DNA of 64,000 nucleotides, taken from the NCBI RefSeq assembly GCF_019977235.1, contig NZ_AP024646.1:5235526-5299525 (forward strand), written 5' to 3'. The DNA comes from Arthrobacter sp. StoSoilB5. Its GTDB lineage: Bacteria > Actinomycetota > Actinomycetes > Actinomycetales > Micrococcaceae. A program made the position numbers and the translations under genes. Positions within the stretch are counted from its first letter, which is position 1. Each line of letters begins with the position of its first letter. This document shows positions 42,949 to 52,361 of the stretch, piece by piece. The notes below the pieces were generated by a model. It was not told the origin of the DNA and did not search any database. It was given only the letters and a program-made list of their open reading frames with translations.

Positions 42949-44427
42949 TTAGGACTCCTTGGTTTCTGCGGCAGTTTCGGTTGAAGGATCGACGACGGCG
43001 GACTCGGGTTGCGCTTCCCACCACGCCAAGAGCTTCTTCTCGGCTTCCTCGGGAGACAGCGGTCCGTGTTCCATCCGTTCCTCGAGAAGAAACTTGTAGG
43101 CCCGGCCGACAACGGGACCCGGCTTTAGCCCCAGAAGCGCCATAATCTGCGCTCCGTCAAGGTCAGGCCGGACAGCTGCCAACGATTCCTGTTCCAAGAG
43201 GGCAGAGATTCGATGCTCAAGGTCATCGTAGGCGAAGGACAATCGGTCGGCCTTGCGCTGGTTACGCGTGGTGACGTCGGATCGTGTCAGGCGGTGCAGG
43301 CGTTCCAGCAGCGGACCGGCGTCGGTCACGTATCGGCGGACGGCAGAATCGGTCCAGCCGGCGTCTCCGTAACCGTAGAACCGCATGTGCAACTCCACGA
43401 GTCGCGCCACTGCCTTGATGGACTCATTGTCGAACCTCAGGGCCTTCATTCGCTTGGCTGTCAGCTTCGCACCCACAACGTCGTGATGCCTGAAGCTCAC
43501 CGCGCCGCCCGGTTCGAACCGGCGCGTAGCCGGCTTGCCGACGTCGTGCATTAAAGCGGCGAAACGAAGCACAAAGTCGGGGCCTGGAACCGCACCGTCC
43601 GGGCCGGTTTCCAGCGCGGCCGCCTGTTCGAGGACCTGCAGGGAGTGCTGGTACACGTCCTTGTGGCGGTGGTGTTCATCGGCTTCGAGGCGAAGCGCGG
43701 AGACCTCGGGAAGGACAAATTCGGCCAGCCCTGTGTCCACCAGGAGATCGATCCCCACGCGCGGGTGCGCACCGTTGATCAGCTTGACCAGTTCATCGCG
43801 GACCCGCTCGGCTGAGATGATTTTGATGCGATCGGCCATCTGGGACATGGCGAGCCGGACGTCGTCGTGAACCGACACGCCAAGCTGGGACGCGAAACGC
43901 GCTGCACGCATCATGCGCAGGGGGTCATCAGAGAAGGACGCCTCAGGCGCACCGGGTGTGGCGAGTTCGGAGGCGTGGAGGTCACGGACGCCACCGAACG
44001 GGTCCACCAGCTCCAGGCTCGGCAGGCGCAAGGCCATGGCGTTGATGGTGAAGTCGCGGCGGAGCAGGTCCTCGGTCAATGAATTGCCAAAGGCGACTAC
44101 GGGCTTACGCGAATCGGGATCGTATGCTTCGGCACGGTAGGTGGTGACCTCGATCTGGAAGCCGTTCTTCTTCATCCCGATTGTGCCGAAGGCGCGTCCA
44201 ATTTCCCAGAAGTTGTCCGCCCATTTCTTGATGACGGAGATCGTCTGGTCGGGTGTCGCGTCGGTGGTGAAGTCCAGGTCCGGGGAGTTCCTCCCCAGGA
44301 AAAGGTCGCGCACAGGTCCACCAACCAAGGACAGCTCGAAGCCGGCATCGACAAAGCGCTGCCCGAGGTCGAGCACCACCGGATCGATGGTGAAGTTAAC
44401 TGAAGAGCTGTCCAATACGTGCGCCAT
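42949..44427 (-). CDS. pcnA: CCA tRNA nucleotidyltransferase
   Basis: 492 aa. Class II nucleotidyltransferase head: LVGGPVRDLFLGRNSPDLDFTTDA (GG motif and catalytic DxD), DLLRRDFTINAMAL, DDPLRMMRAARFASQLG. A C-terminal HD domain has HHRHKDVYQHSLQVL and RFAALMHDVGKPATR. Adds or repairs the 3' CCA of tRNAs, which is needed here because tRNA-Leu at 5929 lacks an encoded CCA. Divergent from the NUDIX gene. Confidence 0.95.
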   Translation of the reverse strand: MAHVLDSSSVNFTIDPVVLDLGQRFVDAGFELSLVGGPVRDLFLGRNSPDLDFTTDATPDQTISVIKKWADNFWEIGRAFGTIGMKKNGFQIEVTTYRAEAYDPDSRKPVVAFGNSLTEDLLRRDFTINAMALRLPSLELVDPFGGVRDLHASELATPGAPEASFSDDPLRMMRAARFASQLGVSVHDDVRLAMSQMADRIKIISAERVRDELVKLINGAHPRVGIDLLVDTGLAEFVLPEVSALRLEADEHHRHKDVYQHSLQVLEQAAALETGPDGAVPGPDFVLRFAALMHDVGKPATRRFEPGGAVSFRHHDVVGAKLTAKRMKALRFDNESIKAVARLVELHMRFYGYGDAGWTDSAVRRYVTDAGPLLERLHRLTRSDVTTRNQRKADRLSFAYDDLEHRISALLEQESLAAVRPDLDGAQIMALLGLKPGPVVGRAYKFLLEERMEHGPLSPEEAEKKLLAWWEAQPESAVVDPSTETAAETKES

Positions 44428-44575
44428 AGTTCCTTAAGCTTGGCAGATTTTTGTGCAGCATTGGGCCACAGTTGCATCCGAAAACCAGCGGACCCGTCAC
44501 GCGTGTCTCCTGCCGTCCATCTTGTGGCCATGTCCCGGTCATCACTGGAGGGCAAGAGTCGTTAGAGTGGACTTC

Positions 44576-45127
44576 ATGGCCAATCCGATCCCGAGCGCTC
44601 CTGGCAGGAGGACGAACGCACCGTTGCCGTCGGCAATCGGCGCCCACGTCGCGCCTGCCCCGCAGCACCCGGTCCAGGCCTCGCTTCCCACTGTGGAGGA
44701 AGTCTCGGCGGGCGGCGTCGTGGTGGACACGTCCGACGGCGAACTCCGGGTTGCGATTATCGCCCGCCTTAATAGGGGTGGCCGGCTTGAATGGTGCCTG
44801 CCCAAAGGCCATCCGGAAGGCCGGGAGAACAACGAGGAAGCCGCCGTCCGTGAGATCGCCGAGGAAACCGGCATCGAGGGAAGCATCCTTGCACCTTTGG
44901 GGAGCATCGATTACTGGTTCACTGTGAGCGGCCACCGGGTCCACAAGACTGTGCACCATTTCCTGCTTCAGGCCACCGGCGGCGAGCTCACAATCGAGAA
45001 TGATCCGGACCAGGAGGCCGTGGACGCCGCATGGGTTCCCATCCAGGAATTAGCCCGCAAATTGTCTTTCCCGAATGAACGCCGCATCGCCGATTTGGCG
45101 CGGGAGGTGCTTCCCGAGCACCTCTGA
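44576..45127 (+). CDS. NUDIX hydrolase
   Basis: 183 aa from MANPIPSAPGRRTNAP. Nudix box GHPEGRENNEEAAVREIAEETGIEG (about 79-103) with the metal-binding REIAEE core. The N-terminal 45 residues are Pro/Ala-rich. Neighbours pcnA and murJ match the conserved actinobacterial order, where a NUDIX gene stands beside pcnA. Substrate unknown. It ends 26 bp before murJ. Confidence 0.93.
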   Translation: MANPIPSAPGRRTNAPLPSAIGAHVAPAPQHPVQASLPTVEEVSAGGVVVDTSDGELRVAIIARLNRGGRLEWCLPKGHPEGRENNEEAAVREIAEETGIEGSILAPLGSIDYWFTVSGHRVHKTVHHFLLQATGGELTIENDPDQEAVDAAWVPIQELARKLSFPNERRIADLAREVLPEHL

Positions 45128-45153
45128 CCCGGGTGCATGGGACGATAAAGGCG

Positions 45154-47190
45154 ATGTCTGAAGCCAAAACTACTCAGTCCGTTCAATCCGGAGAAGCACG
45201 TTCCAGCGCCATCATGGCCGCAGGGACGCTCGTTTCCCGGTTCCTTGGCTTCGCCAAAACGTGGATGCTCGGCGCCGCGCTCGGGCTTGGTTCCACGGTC
45301 AATGACACGTTCATCAACGCGAACAACCTGCCCAACCTGATCTTCCTGTTGGTGGCCGGTGGCGTGTTTAACGCCGTCCTGGTCCCGCAAATCATTAAGG
45401 CCAGTAAGGGGGCGGACAGCGGCGCCGATTACATAAGTCGACTCCTGACCTTGGCCGTGTTGGTTCTACTGGCGTTGACGGCCTTGGTGACACTCGCCGC
45501 GCCCATAGTTATCGACCTCACCACCCAGGGCTACTCGGAACAGCAGAAGGCCCTGGCGGTAACTTTCGCATTCTGGTGCCTCCCGCAGATCTTCTTCTAC
45601 GGCCTTTACGCACTTCTTACACAGGTCCTGAATGCGCACGGTGCCTTTGGCCCCGCCATGTGGGCTCCCATCCTCAACAACGTGGTGGCCATCGCCGGCC
45701 TGGGCATGTTCATCTGGATCCTGGGTGCCAACTACACCAACCCGCACACGCTGGATAATTGGGGACCAACACAGACCTTCCTGATTGCCGGGTTCTCCAC
45801 GTTCGGTGTGATTGCCCAAACGGCCATCCTGCTGATCCCCGTCATGAGGCTGCGGCTGGGCCTGCGGCCGCGCTTCGGTTGGCGCGGTGTTGGACTTGGC
45901 CAGGCAGCCAAGTTGAGCGTGTGGACGCTGCTGACTGCCGCCGTCGGGCAATTGGCATTCCTGTACGTCATGAAGATCGCCACCATTCCCGGCGCCGAGC
46001 GGCTCCGCCTGGACAACTCCGGGCAAACCACTGCGGCATCCACGCTGCCCGGTAACGCAGTGCTCGAAGTCGCAAGCCAGCTGTACTTGCTGCCGCATTC
46101 GATCATCGCGCTGTCGCTGGCTACCGTCCTCTTTAACCGCATGACGCGCGCGTCGCAGGACGGCAACAAGGCCGAGCTGCGCGACGCCCTCTCCCATGGC
46201 CTGCGCACCATGGCTGTCGCAACAGTTTTTGGCGCCCTGGCATTGTTCGCGCTGGCCGGTCCGTTGGGCATGTTCTTCTCCGGTGGAAAGCCACAGGACG
46301 GCGTTATGCTCGCCCAGACGCTCACGATCCTGGCTCTGAGTACTCCCTTCATGAGCGCGAACTTCATGATGTCCCGAGTGTTTTACGCCAACGAGGACGC
46401 GCGCACACCCCTTTATGTGCAGCTGCTGCTCGCCGTGGTTTACGTCGTGGGTGCGTTCATCATCCAGTTCCTGCCGGTGGGCCAGATCATCTATGCGATC
46501 GCCGTCCTCTATACCTTGGGCAACATACTTTCCGTAGTCATCAGCGTGTGGTTCCTCCGCAGGATGCTGGGACATCTGGACGGCCCACGCATCGCCAACT
46601 CGTACATCCGCATGGGCTACGCGGGCCTCGGCTCGGCGATTGCGGGCGCCCTGGCGCTTTGGCTCCTGGGGAGCTACCGTGCCGACGGTTTTGCGTGGAG
46701 CAGCCGGCCCGCCGCCCTGGTGACCGTGGTCGTCGTCGGACCCGTCATGCTGGTGGCCTATCTGCTACTGCTTCGCGTCTTCCACGTCACCGAGCTCCGC
46801 GACCTCATGCGTCCGCTGATGGGCCGCTTTGGCCGCGGCGCACCTGCCGTCGCGGGGGCCGCTGCCGAACCCACGACGGCGGCACGCGCCACGGTCTCGG
46901 ACGATACAGGCTTGATTCCGCGCATCTCGGGCGAGTTCGATGCTGCCTCGTTCAGGGCCGGCCCGGCTGTGGAGCCTACGCGTGCTCCTTCGCCCACCCC
47001 GGACGCGCAGGATGCTCCCAAGACCTACCTGCCCGACGAGGACGTGCCCAGCACGGCCCAAGGCGGGAAGTTCCGGCCACAGGTCCCGTTGCCAGGCCGG
47101 CGCACCTACCAAGGCGACCCTGGGCACAATCCGTATTTTCCAGCCACCCGGGACGCTGCACAGCACACAAGGCGGAAGCGGAGAAAGTGA
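45154..47190 (+). CDS. murJ: Lipid II flippase MurJ (MviN family)
   Basis: 678 aa from MSEAKTTQSVQSG. Fourteen or so membrane segments, beginning MAAGTLVSRFLGFAKTWMLGAALGLGSTVNDTFINANNLPNLIF, the MurJ signature. RMTRASQDGNKAELRDALSHGLRTM is another. A 130-residue hydrophilic Pro/Ala tail (about 545-678) ends RRKRRK. It flips lipid II for peptidoglycan synthesis. The pseudokinase part that is fused to MurJ in mycobacteria is encoded here by the next gene. Confidence 0.94.
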   Translation: MSEAKTTQSVQSGEARSSAIMAAGTLVSRFLGFAKTWMLGAALGLGSTVNDTFINANNLPNLIFLLVAGGVFNAVLVPQIIKASKGADSGADYISRLLTLAVLVLLALTALVTLAAPIVIDLTTQGYSEQQKALAVTFAFWCLPQIFFYGLYALLTQVLNAHGAFGPAMWAPILNNVVAIAGLGMFIWILGANYTNPHTLDNWGPTQTFLIAGFSTFGVIAQTAILLIPVMRLRLGLRPRFGWRGVGLGQAAKLSVWTLLTAAVGQLAFLYVMKIATIPGAERLRLDNSGQTTAASTLPGNAVLEVASQLYLLPHSIIALSLATVLFNRMTRASQDGNKAELRDALSHGLRTMAVATVFGALALFALAGPLGMFFSGGKPQDGVMLAQTLTILALSTPFMSANFMMSRVFYANEDARTPLYVQLLLAVVYVVGAFIIQFLPVGQIIYAIAVLYTLGNILSVVISVWFLRRMLGHLDGPRIANSYIRMGYAGLGSAIAGALALWLLGSYRADGFAWSSRPAALVTVVVVGPVMLVAYLLLLRVFHVTELRDLMRPLMGRFGRGAPAVAGAAAEPTTAARATVSDDTGLIPRISGEFDAASFRAGPAVEPTRAPSPTPDAQDAPKTYLPDEDVPSTAQGGKFRPQVPLPGRRTYQGDPGHNPYFPATRDAAQHTRRKRRK

Positions 47191-47330
47191 ACCGGTGCCG
47201 TCAACGTGGGCGTCGGGCGGCAATCGGCTAGGCTAGAAATGAATACAGGTAGTTGCAAAAGCGGTACAACCGGCTCGCCGGGCTGACCGCGTGCAGGACC
47301 CGCAGCTCCCGGACAGCCTAGGAGGAACAC

Positions 47331-49013
47331 GTGTCCCACCCGATCGACGTCGGATCAGTGCTTGGCGGCCGCTATAAGGTCACGGCCACCGTATTGACCT
47401 CGCATGACCAAGATCTGGTGCTCGACGGCGTGGACCAGGTCCTCAACCGCCCCGTCAGCATCCTCGTTGCCGGTCCCGGAAATGCCGAGCAGGTAGCACA
47501 GAGCGCCCGCGAAGTTGCCACGGGGGAGCGCCCCGGACATGTCCAGATCCTGGACCTCGGAGTCAGCGACAACACCACTTACCTGATCACCAACCACAGC
47601 ACCGCACCGGACCTCCTGGACCTCGTGGTCGCCACGAATCCGCCCTATGTGGAACCGTTCTTTACGGAAACCCTCGGCAGCGAGATCTTCGGCCAGCCGC
47701 GCACTTATGAGCCAGAAACTTATGACGGCCTCTACGAAGATGATGAGCACGAGGCCGAGTACATCCAGTACGACGAAAGTGGCTATCCGGTTCGATCGGA
47801 CTCGGATGCTGCCCACGAGGCACCAGCTGCGCCGGCCGGCAGCGTTCCGCCTATGCCGTCATCCAGCCCGTCGTCGGCCAAGAGTGGCCTCGCTGGAAAA
47901 CTTGCTGCCGCTGCGGCTGGTGCCGGGGCAGCCGGCGTTGCCGCCGCTGCCGCGCTGAAGAACGCCGGATCCAAGAACCACGACGCCGGGGCTGCCGCGA
48001 GTGGGGCTTCCACGGGAACCCAGCCGCGGACACAAGCTGTACCATCGCCGTCGTCCGGGGCGTCACCTGCTGAAACGCCGCCTGTTGCCCCGGTTCAGCC
48101 GCCTACCCAAGCCGTCTCTTCGCAGCCCGTGGCTTCGCAGCCGGTGACCTCGCAGCCCACACCGAGCCGCGAGCCTGCCGGAGAACCAAAGGTGTCCCTG
48201 TGGTCCGAAGAGGACTATGGCCTCGCCGCCGGGGGCGGCGCCCAAGCCACCGGTGGAGGTACCTCAGACTCCGGTTACGATCGTGCTCCCACCAGCTTCC
48301 CGGCGTCGGCCGCTGCTACTGAAGACTACGAAGACGAAGAGGTCTACGAGGACGAAACCCCTGAACGCGAGCCGCGTTCCCTGCGCTGGCTCGTGGGCGG
48401 CCTGCTTGCGGCTGTGTTGATCGTGGGACTCGTCCTGGCAGTCACCAACCTGGGCAGCCTCCTGCCGAGCGGCGCGCCAAAAGCTTCGGACAAAACGGCC
48501 GCGTCCACGCCGTCAACGGGCTCCGAATCCGAAAAACCGACGCCCAGCGAGACCGCAGCCCCAGCAACGCCTCCGGCCATCGATGGGATTACGCGCCTCG
48601 GTGATTTCCCCTTCGCCGCATCGTTCGACAAAGACCTTCCCAAAGCATTTGATGGCAACCCGGCGAGTTACTGGTCCGACATGGAGTTCGCTACGGCCAA
48701 CTGGGGTGGACTCTCGGGTGAGATGCCCTTGGTGGTGAAGCTCAAGCAGCCGGCAGAGGTCAAGTCTGTGGTGCTCAACCAGCTGGGTGGCTCGGGCGGA
48801 AGCATCAGCGTTTACACCAACGATCGTCCTGCGATGGACGGCGCCAAGCTCGTCGGCACCAACAGCTTCACCTCACCGGAGCTGACCATGCCGCTGGCTG
48901 CGCCTACCCAAACCCAGTACGTCATTGTGGTCATCAAGACACTGCCTAAACTTGCAGCTCCCAAGACGCAGTTCGGATTTGGCCTGCGTTTGGCCGAGGT
49001 CACGGTCCAGTAG
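47331..49013 (+). CDS. Kinase-like domain - TM - discoidin-like protein (split MviN C-part)
   Basis: 560 aa, GTG start with an ideal TAGGAGGAACAC before it. The N-terminus VGSVLGGRYKVTATVLTSHDQDLVLDGVDQVLNRPVSI is the first lobe of a protein kinase without its catalytic residues. A long Ala/Pro/Ser/Thr stretch (160-330) leads to one membrane segment (about 345-368, WLVGGLLAAVLIVGLVLAV). The external part (about 410-560) looks like an F5/8-type carbohydrate-binding fold (KAFDGNPASYWSDME, VVLNQLGGSGGSISVYTND). Same order as the C-terminal part of mycobacterial MviN. Confidence 0.85.
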   Translation: MSHPIDVGSVLGGRYKVTATVLTSHDQDLVLDGVDQVLNRPVSILVAGPGNAEQVAQSAREVATGERPGHVQILDLGVSDNTTYLITNHSTAPDLLDLVVATNPPYVEPFFTETLGSEIFGQPRTYEPETYDGLYEDDEHEAEYIQYDESGYPVRSDSDAAHEAPAAPAGSVPPMPSSSPSSAKSGLAGKLAAAAAGAGAAGVAAAAALKNAGSKNHDAGAAASGASTGTQPRTQAVPSPSSGASPAETPPVAPVQPPTQAVSSQPVASQPVTSQPTPSREPAGEPKVSLWSEEDYGLAAGGGAQATGGGTSDSGYDRAPTSFPASAAATEDYEDEEVYEDETPEREPRSLRWLVGGLLAAVLIVGLVLAVTNLGSLLPSGAPKASDKTAASTPSTGSESEKPTPSETAAPATPPAIDGITRLGDFPFAASFDKDLPKAFDGNPASYWSDMEFATANWGGLSGEMPLVVKLKQPAEVKSVVLNQLGGSGGSISVYTNDRPAMDGAKLVGTNSFTSPELTMPLAAPTQTQYVIVVIKTLPKLAAPKTQFGFGLRLAEVTVQ

Positions 49014-49032
49014 TTTCGTTCTCCGCCCGCTT

Positions 49033-49077
49033 AGTAGGTAGCCAATATGCCCCACAACATTGGCTACCTACTTTTTT
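49033..49077 (+). terminator. Terminator of the murJ-pseudokinase unit
   Basis: A 14-bp stem, AGTAGGTAGCCAAT (49033-49046) with ATTGGCTACCTACT (49059-49072), followed by TTTTTT. Classical intrinsic terminator. Confidence 0.95.
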
Positions 49078-49281
49078 GCATGTGCACCCGGCATTGTGAT
49101 TGATGTGGCTCCCAGTCATCCGGCGTCCCCGCTTCGATTGGCCGAGCCTCCAGACGGTACCCTGAATGATGGTGGGTTTTAGGCTCTCCAAATCCAACGG
49201 AATATTTGGACCGTTACAGGGGTTGAGTCAGGTGGCTGCCCCGAAAGCCGCAGCATCGACTAAGGAAGAGGTTCACGCCAC

Positions 49282-50238
49282 GTGAGCATTGCAGAAAACA
49301 GCGCATCGCAGGTGCGTGATGTCATCATCGTAGGTTCAGGCCCTGCCGGTTATACAGCCGCCGTTTACACCGCCCGCGCCAACATGAAGCCTCTGCTCAT
49401 TGCCGGTTCCGTCACTGCTGGTGGCGAATTGATGAACACCACGGACGTGGAAAACTACCCGGGTTTCCCCGAGGGCATCATGGGTCCCGACCTCATGGAA
49501 AACTTCGAAAAGCAGGCAGCCCGCTTCGGCACCGAGATTCTCTTCGAGGATGTCACCCAGTTGGACCTCGACGGCGACGTCAAGTCGGTCACCATCGGCA
49601 CGGGGGAGACTTTCCAGGCGAAGGCCATCATCCTGTCCACCGGTTCGGCCTACCGTGAACTTGGACTTGAGAACGAGAAGCGCTTGTCGGGTCACGGCGT
49701 TAGCTGGTGTGCAACCTGCGACGGTTTCTTCTTCAAGGACCAGGACATCGCCGTTATCGGCGGTGGCGACTCCGCCATGGAAGAAGCTCTCTTCCTGACC
49801 AAGTTCGCAAAGTCAGTCACAGTGGTCCACCGGCGCGACACCCTGAAGGCTTCCAAGATTATGGGCGACCGTGCCCAGGCGCACGAGAAGATCAACTTCA
49901 TTTGGAACACTGCTGTGGAGGACGTCCTCGGCGGAGACAAGGTCACGGGCCTCAAGCTCAAAAACCTGGTGGACGGTACCGAATCCGAACTCGACGTCAC
50001 CGGCGTCTTCGTAGCCATTGGCAACGATCCCCGCACGGAACTCGTGAAGGGCAAAGTTGATCTGACCCCCGAGGGAACCATCGCCGTTGAGGGCCGGACT
50101 TCCCGGACCAACATCAGCGGTGTGTTTGCCGCAGGTGACGTCATCGATCCCACCTACCGCCAGGCCATTACGGCTTCGGGCTCCGGTTGCGTGGCGGCCC
50201 TCGACGTCGAACACTACCTCGCAGACCTGCACTCCTGA
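49282..50238 (+). CDS. trxB: Thioredoxin-disulfide reductase
   Basis: 318 aa, GTG start. FAD-binding IIVGSGPAGYTAAVYTARANMKPLLIAG, redox-active CATC (SWCATCDGFFF), NADPH-binding VIGGGDSAMEEALFLTKFAKSVTVVHRR, and C-terminal GVFAAGDVIDPTYRQAITASGSGCVAALD. Reduces thioredoxin with NADPH; its partner trxA starts 38 bp downstream. Confidence 0.97.
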   Translation: MSIAENSASQVRDVIIVGSGPAGYTAAVYTARANMKPLLIAGSVTAGGELMNTTDVENYPGFPEGIMGPDLMENFEKQAARFGTEILFEDVTQLDLDGDVKSVTIGTGETFQAKAIILSTGSAYRELGLENEKRLSGHGVSWCATCDGFFFKDQDIAVIGGGDSAMEEALFLTKFAKSVTVVHRRDTLKASKIMGDRAQAHEKINFIWNTAVEDVLGGDKVTGLKLKNLVDGTESELDVTGVFVAIGNDPRTELVKGKVDLTPEGTIAVEGRTSRTNISGVFAAGDVIDPTYRQAITASGSGCVAALDVEHYLADLHS

Positions 50239-50275
50239 GCTTCACCAGACCAGCAACCATACGAAGGGAAAAGTT

Positions 50276-50602
50276 ATGAGCAACGCTAAAGACGTAACTG
50301 ACGCAAGCTTCAGCACGGATGTCCTGGCTTCCGAGAAGCCTGTCATCGTGGATTTCTGGGCGGAGTGGTGCGGTCCCTGCCGCAAGCTCGGCCCCATCCT
50401 CGACGAGATCTCCGTGGAATACGGCGAGAAGGTTGACGTCGTGAAACTCAACGTCGACGACAATCCTGCCATCGCTGCCGAATACGGCATCACGTCCATC
50501 CCGGCTGTATACCTGTTCAGCGGGGGCGAAGTGAAGAGCACCGTCATTGGCGCCAAGCCAAAGCAGTTCTTCGAAAAGGAATTTGCGGACGTCTTGTCCT
50601 AG
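50276..50602 (+). CDS. trxA: Thioredoxin
   Basis: 108 aa from MSNAKDVTDASFSTDVL, with GAAGGGAA upstream. Thioredoxin fold with the active site VDFWAEWCGPCRKLGPIL and cis-Pro in YGITSIPAVYLF. Substrate of TrxB. Last gene of the conserved block, followed by a strong terminator and then by accessory DNA. Confidence 0.98.
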   Translation: MSNAKDVTDASFSTDVLASEKPVIVDFWAEWCGPCRKLGPILDEISVEYGEKVDVVKLNVDDNPAIAAEYGITSIPAVYLFSGGEVKSTVIGAKPKQFFEKEFADVLS

Positions 50603-50631
50603 GCTCAATTCCTTAGCTAGTCAATAAAAGT

Positions 50632-50674
50632 CGGCGGCTGCCATTCCTGAGGGAGTGGCAGCCGCCGGTTTTTT
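50632..50674 (+). terminator. Terminator after trxA
   Basis: CGGCGGCTGCCA (50632-50643) pairs with TGGCAGCCGCCG (50656-50667), followed by GTTTTTT. Confidence 0.95.
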
Positions 50675-50802
50675 GGCGTTTGGCCGAATTGCACCCCATA
50701 GCGTTTGTTATTCGATGTTTGATTGTGCCAGACGCCTTGAATGTTCGCTGAAGCCAGCGAACTGTGTTGACCTTACCTGGGGTAGGCAAAAACGATCCCT
50801 CG

Positions 50803-50897
50803 CTCACATCCTGACCCGCTCCACCAAACCCTCACTCACATCCTGACCCGCTCCACCAACCCCTCTCCCACATCCTGACCCGTTCCACCAAACCCTC
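50803..50897. repeat. 32-bp tandem repeat, left part (3 units)
   Basis: Units start at 50803, 50835 and 50867, each CTCACATCCTGACCCG then CTCCACCAAACCCTCA, with small changes (the third has CCCACATCC). A fourth unit would start at 50899, where the IS110 element begins. Confidence 0.92.
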
Positions 50898-51142
50898 GTT
50901 ACGTTTTTCGTAGCCCGTTTCCTGGTGCAGGATGTGGGTGTGCTGGCCTGCTGGTCCCGGCATGATTTCAACCCTCTGTCGATCGATGATCTTGAGAGTG
51001 TTGTCACCGGGATTGGCAGGTGCCGGGGAGACCGCTAATAGGGGCAGGACAGTTCGGGAACGTCGTGCGTAACGTGGATGCCGGGCCCTGACACCGCGGA
51101 CAGGCCAGCACAGGCAGCTGACTACGACCGGAGGTGCCAAGG
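50898..51142 (+). ncRNA. Candidate bridge RNA region of the IS110 element
   Basis: IS110-group elements encode a structured bridge RNA upstream of the transposase that selects the target. This stretch is the right size and place. It contains CAGGATGTGGG (50928-50938), the reverse complement of the repeat motif CCCACATCCTG at 50868-50878, and AACCCTCT (50970-50977), which matches the repeat sequence at the left junction in the same sense. No fold was computed. Confidence 0.5.
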
Positions 51143-52342
51143 GTGATCGAGAATCATGAAACCGCTGACGTATTCGTCGGGCTGGATGTTGGCAAAGGCG
51201 TCCATCACGCCGTTGCCTTGGACCAGGCCGGCAAGAAACTGCTGGATAAGGCCCTGCCCAACGACGAAGCAAAGATCCGGGAAATCCTTGCCGGGTTGGA
51301 GGGCAAGGGACGGGTCCTGTTGGTGGTGGACCAGCCCGCGACGATCGGGGCGCTGCCGGTAGCGGTTGCCCAGGCTGCCGGTGTCCTGATCGGGTATCTG
51401 CCGGGGCTGGCAATGCGCCGGATCGCGGACCTGCATCCCGGAGAAGCGAAGACCGACGCCCGGGACGCGTTCATCATCGCCGAGGCCGCCAGGACCATGC
51501 CTCATGCCCTGCGCTCGGTCCGGTTGGCCGATGAACAACTCGCGGAATTGAGCATGCTCTGCGGCTTCGATGATGATCTGGCCAAGCAGGCCACGGCTAC
51601 TTCGAACCGGATCCGCGGGTTGTTGAACCAGATCCACCCAGCTCTGGAACGGGTGTTGGGACCTTACATGGGCCATCCTGCGGTGCTGGACCTGCTGCGG
51701 ACCTGGCCGACCCCTGAAGCGCTCCGTCACGCCGGCCGGCGCCGGATCGGGAACCGGCTGACCAAACTCGCCCCACGGCTGGGCGAACGCCTGGCTGATG
51801 AGATCATCGATGCCCTGGGCCAGCAATCAGTTGTTGTCGTGGGCACGAACGCTGCGACCATCGTCCTGCCGCAGCTCGCGGCGATGCTCTCCGGGCTTCA
51901 TGAATCCCGGATGACCGTCTACGCCCAGGTTGAAGCCCTTGTGGAGGCCCACCCTCTTCACCGGGTCCTGATGTCTCTGCCGGCCGTGGGCATCAGGACC
52001 GCTGCACGAATCCTCACCGAAGTCGCCGGGAAAGATTTCCCTACCGCCGCGCACCTGGCCTCATACCCAGGTCTGGCACCGGTGACCTGGCGCTCGGGGT
52101 CCTCCATCCGGGGCGAGCACGCTTCCAGAAAAGGCAACAAAGTCCTCAAACGCACCCTGTTCCTCTCCGCCTTCGCCGCCCTCCACGACCCACCCTCCCG
52201 CGCCTACTACGAACGCAAACGCGCCGAAGGCAAACGCCACAACCAAGCCATCATCGCCCTCGCACGACGACGCTGCGACACCCTCTACGCCATGCTCCGC
52301 GACAGCACCCTCTACCAACCAAAACACCCATCAACAGCTTGA
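51143..52342 (+). CDS. IS110-family DEDD transposase
   Basis: 399 aa from GTG at 51143, eight bases after GGAGG; an upstream in-frame GTG at 51134 overlaps that site. N-terminal RuvC-like DEDD domain: VFVGLDVGKGVHHAVALDQAG (first Asp), VVDQPATIGALPVAVA, and KTDARDAFIIAEAARTMPHAL (Asp cluster). C-terminal Tnp20 domain has LMSLPAVGIRTAARILTEVAGKDFPTAAHLASYPGLAPVTWRSGSS and KGNKVLKRTLFLSAFAALHDPPSRAYYERKRAEGKRHNQAIIALARRR, with the usual catalytic Ser. Intact. Marked as an IS110 rather than IS1111 type by the long 5' flank. Confidence 0.95.
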   Translation: MIENHETADVFVGLDVGKGVHHAVALDQAGKKLLDKALPNDEAKIREILAGLEGKGRVLLVVDQPATIGALPVAVAQAAGVLIGYLPGLAMRRIADLHPGEAKTDARDAFIIAEAARTMPHALRSVRLADEQLAELSMLCGFDDDLAKQATATSNRIRGLLNQIHPALERVLGPYMGHPAVLDLLRTWPTPEALRHAGRRRIGNRLTKLAPRLGERLADEIIDALGQQSVVVVGTNAATIVLPQLAAMLSGLHESRMTVYAQVEALVEAHPLHRVLMSLPAVGIRTAARILTEVAGKDFPTAAHLASYPGLAPVTWRSGSSIRGEHASRKGNKVLKRTLFLSAFAALHDPPSRAYYERKRAEGKRHNQAIIALARRRCDTLYAMLRDSTLYQPKHPSTA

Positions 52343-52361
52343 CGAAAAACATAGGGGCACT

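Larger units (their letters stand above)
50898..52359 (+). mobile_element. IS110-family insertion sequence
   Basis: The repeat register gives about 1.46 kb of inserted DNA between unit 50867 and unit 52362. Near the left end is ACGTTTTTCGTAG and near the right end GACGAAAAACATAG, a short subterminal inverted repeat; no clear target duplication is seen, as usual for this family. A 5' non-coding part of about 240 bp precedes the transposase and only about 16 bp follows it. Exact edges uncertain by a few bases. Confidence 0.85.

Noticed and set aside
50969..51000. Second target guide of the bridge RNA read as proof of retargeting
   Set aside because: The sense match is only eight bases and in unexpected order, so it is kept as a hint under the bridge RNA finding only.
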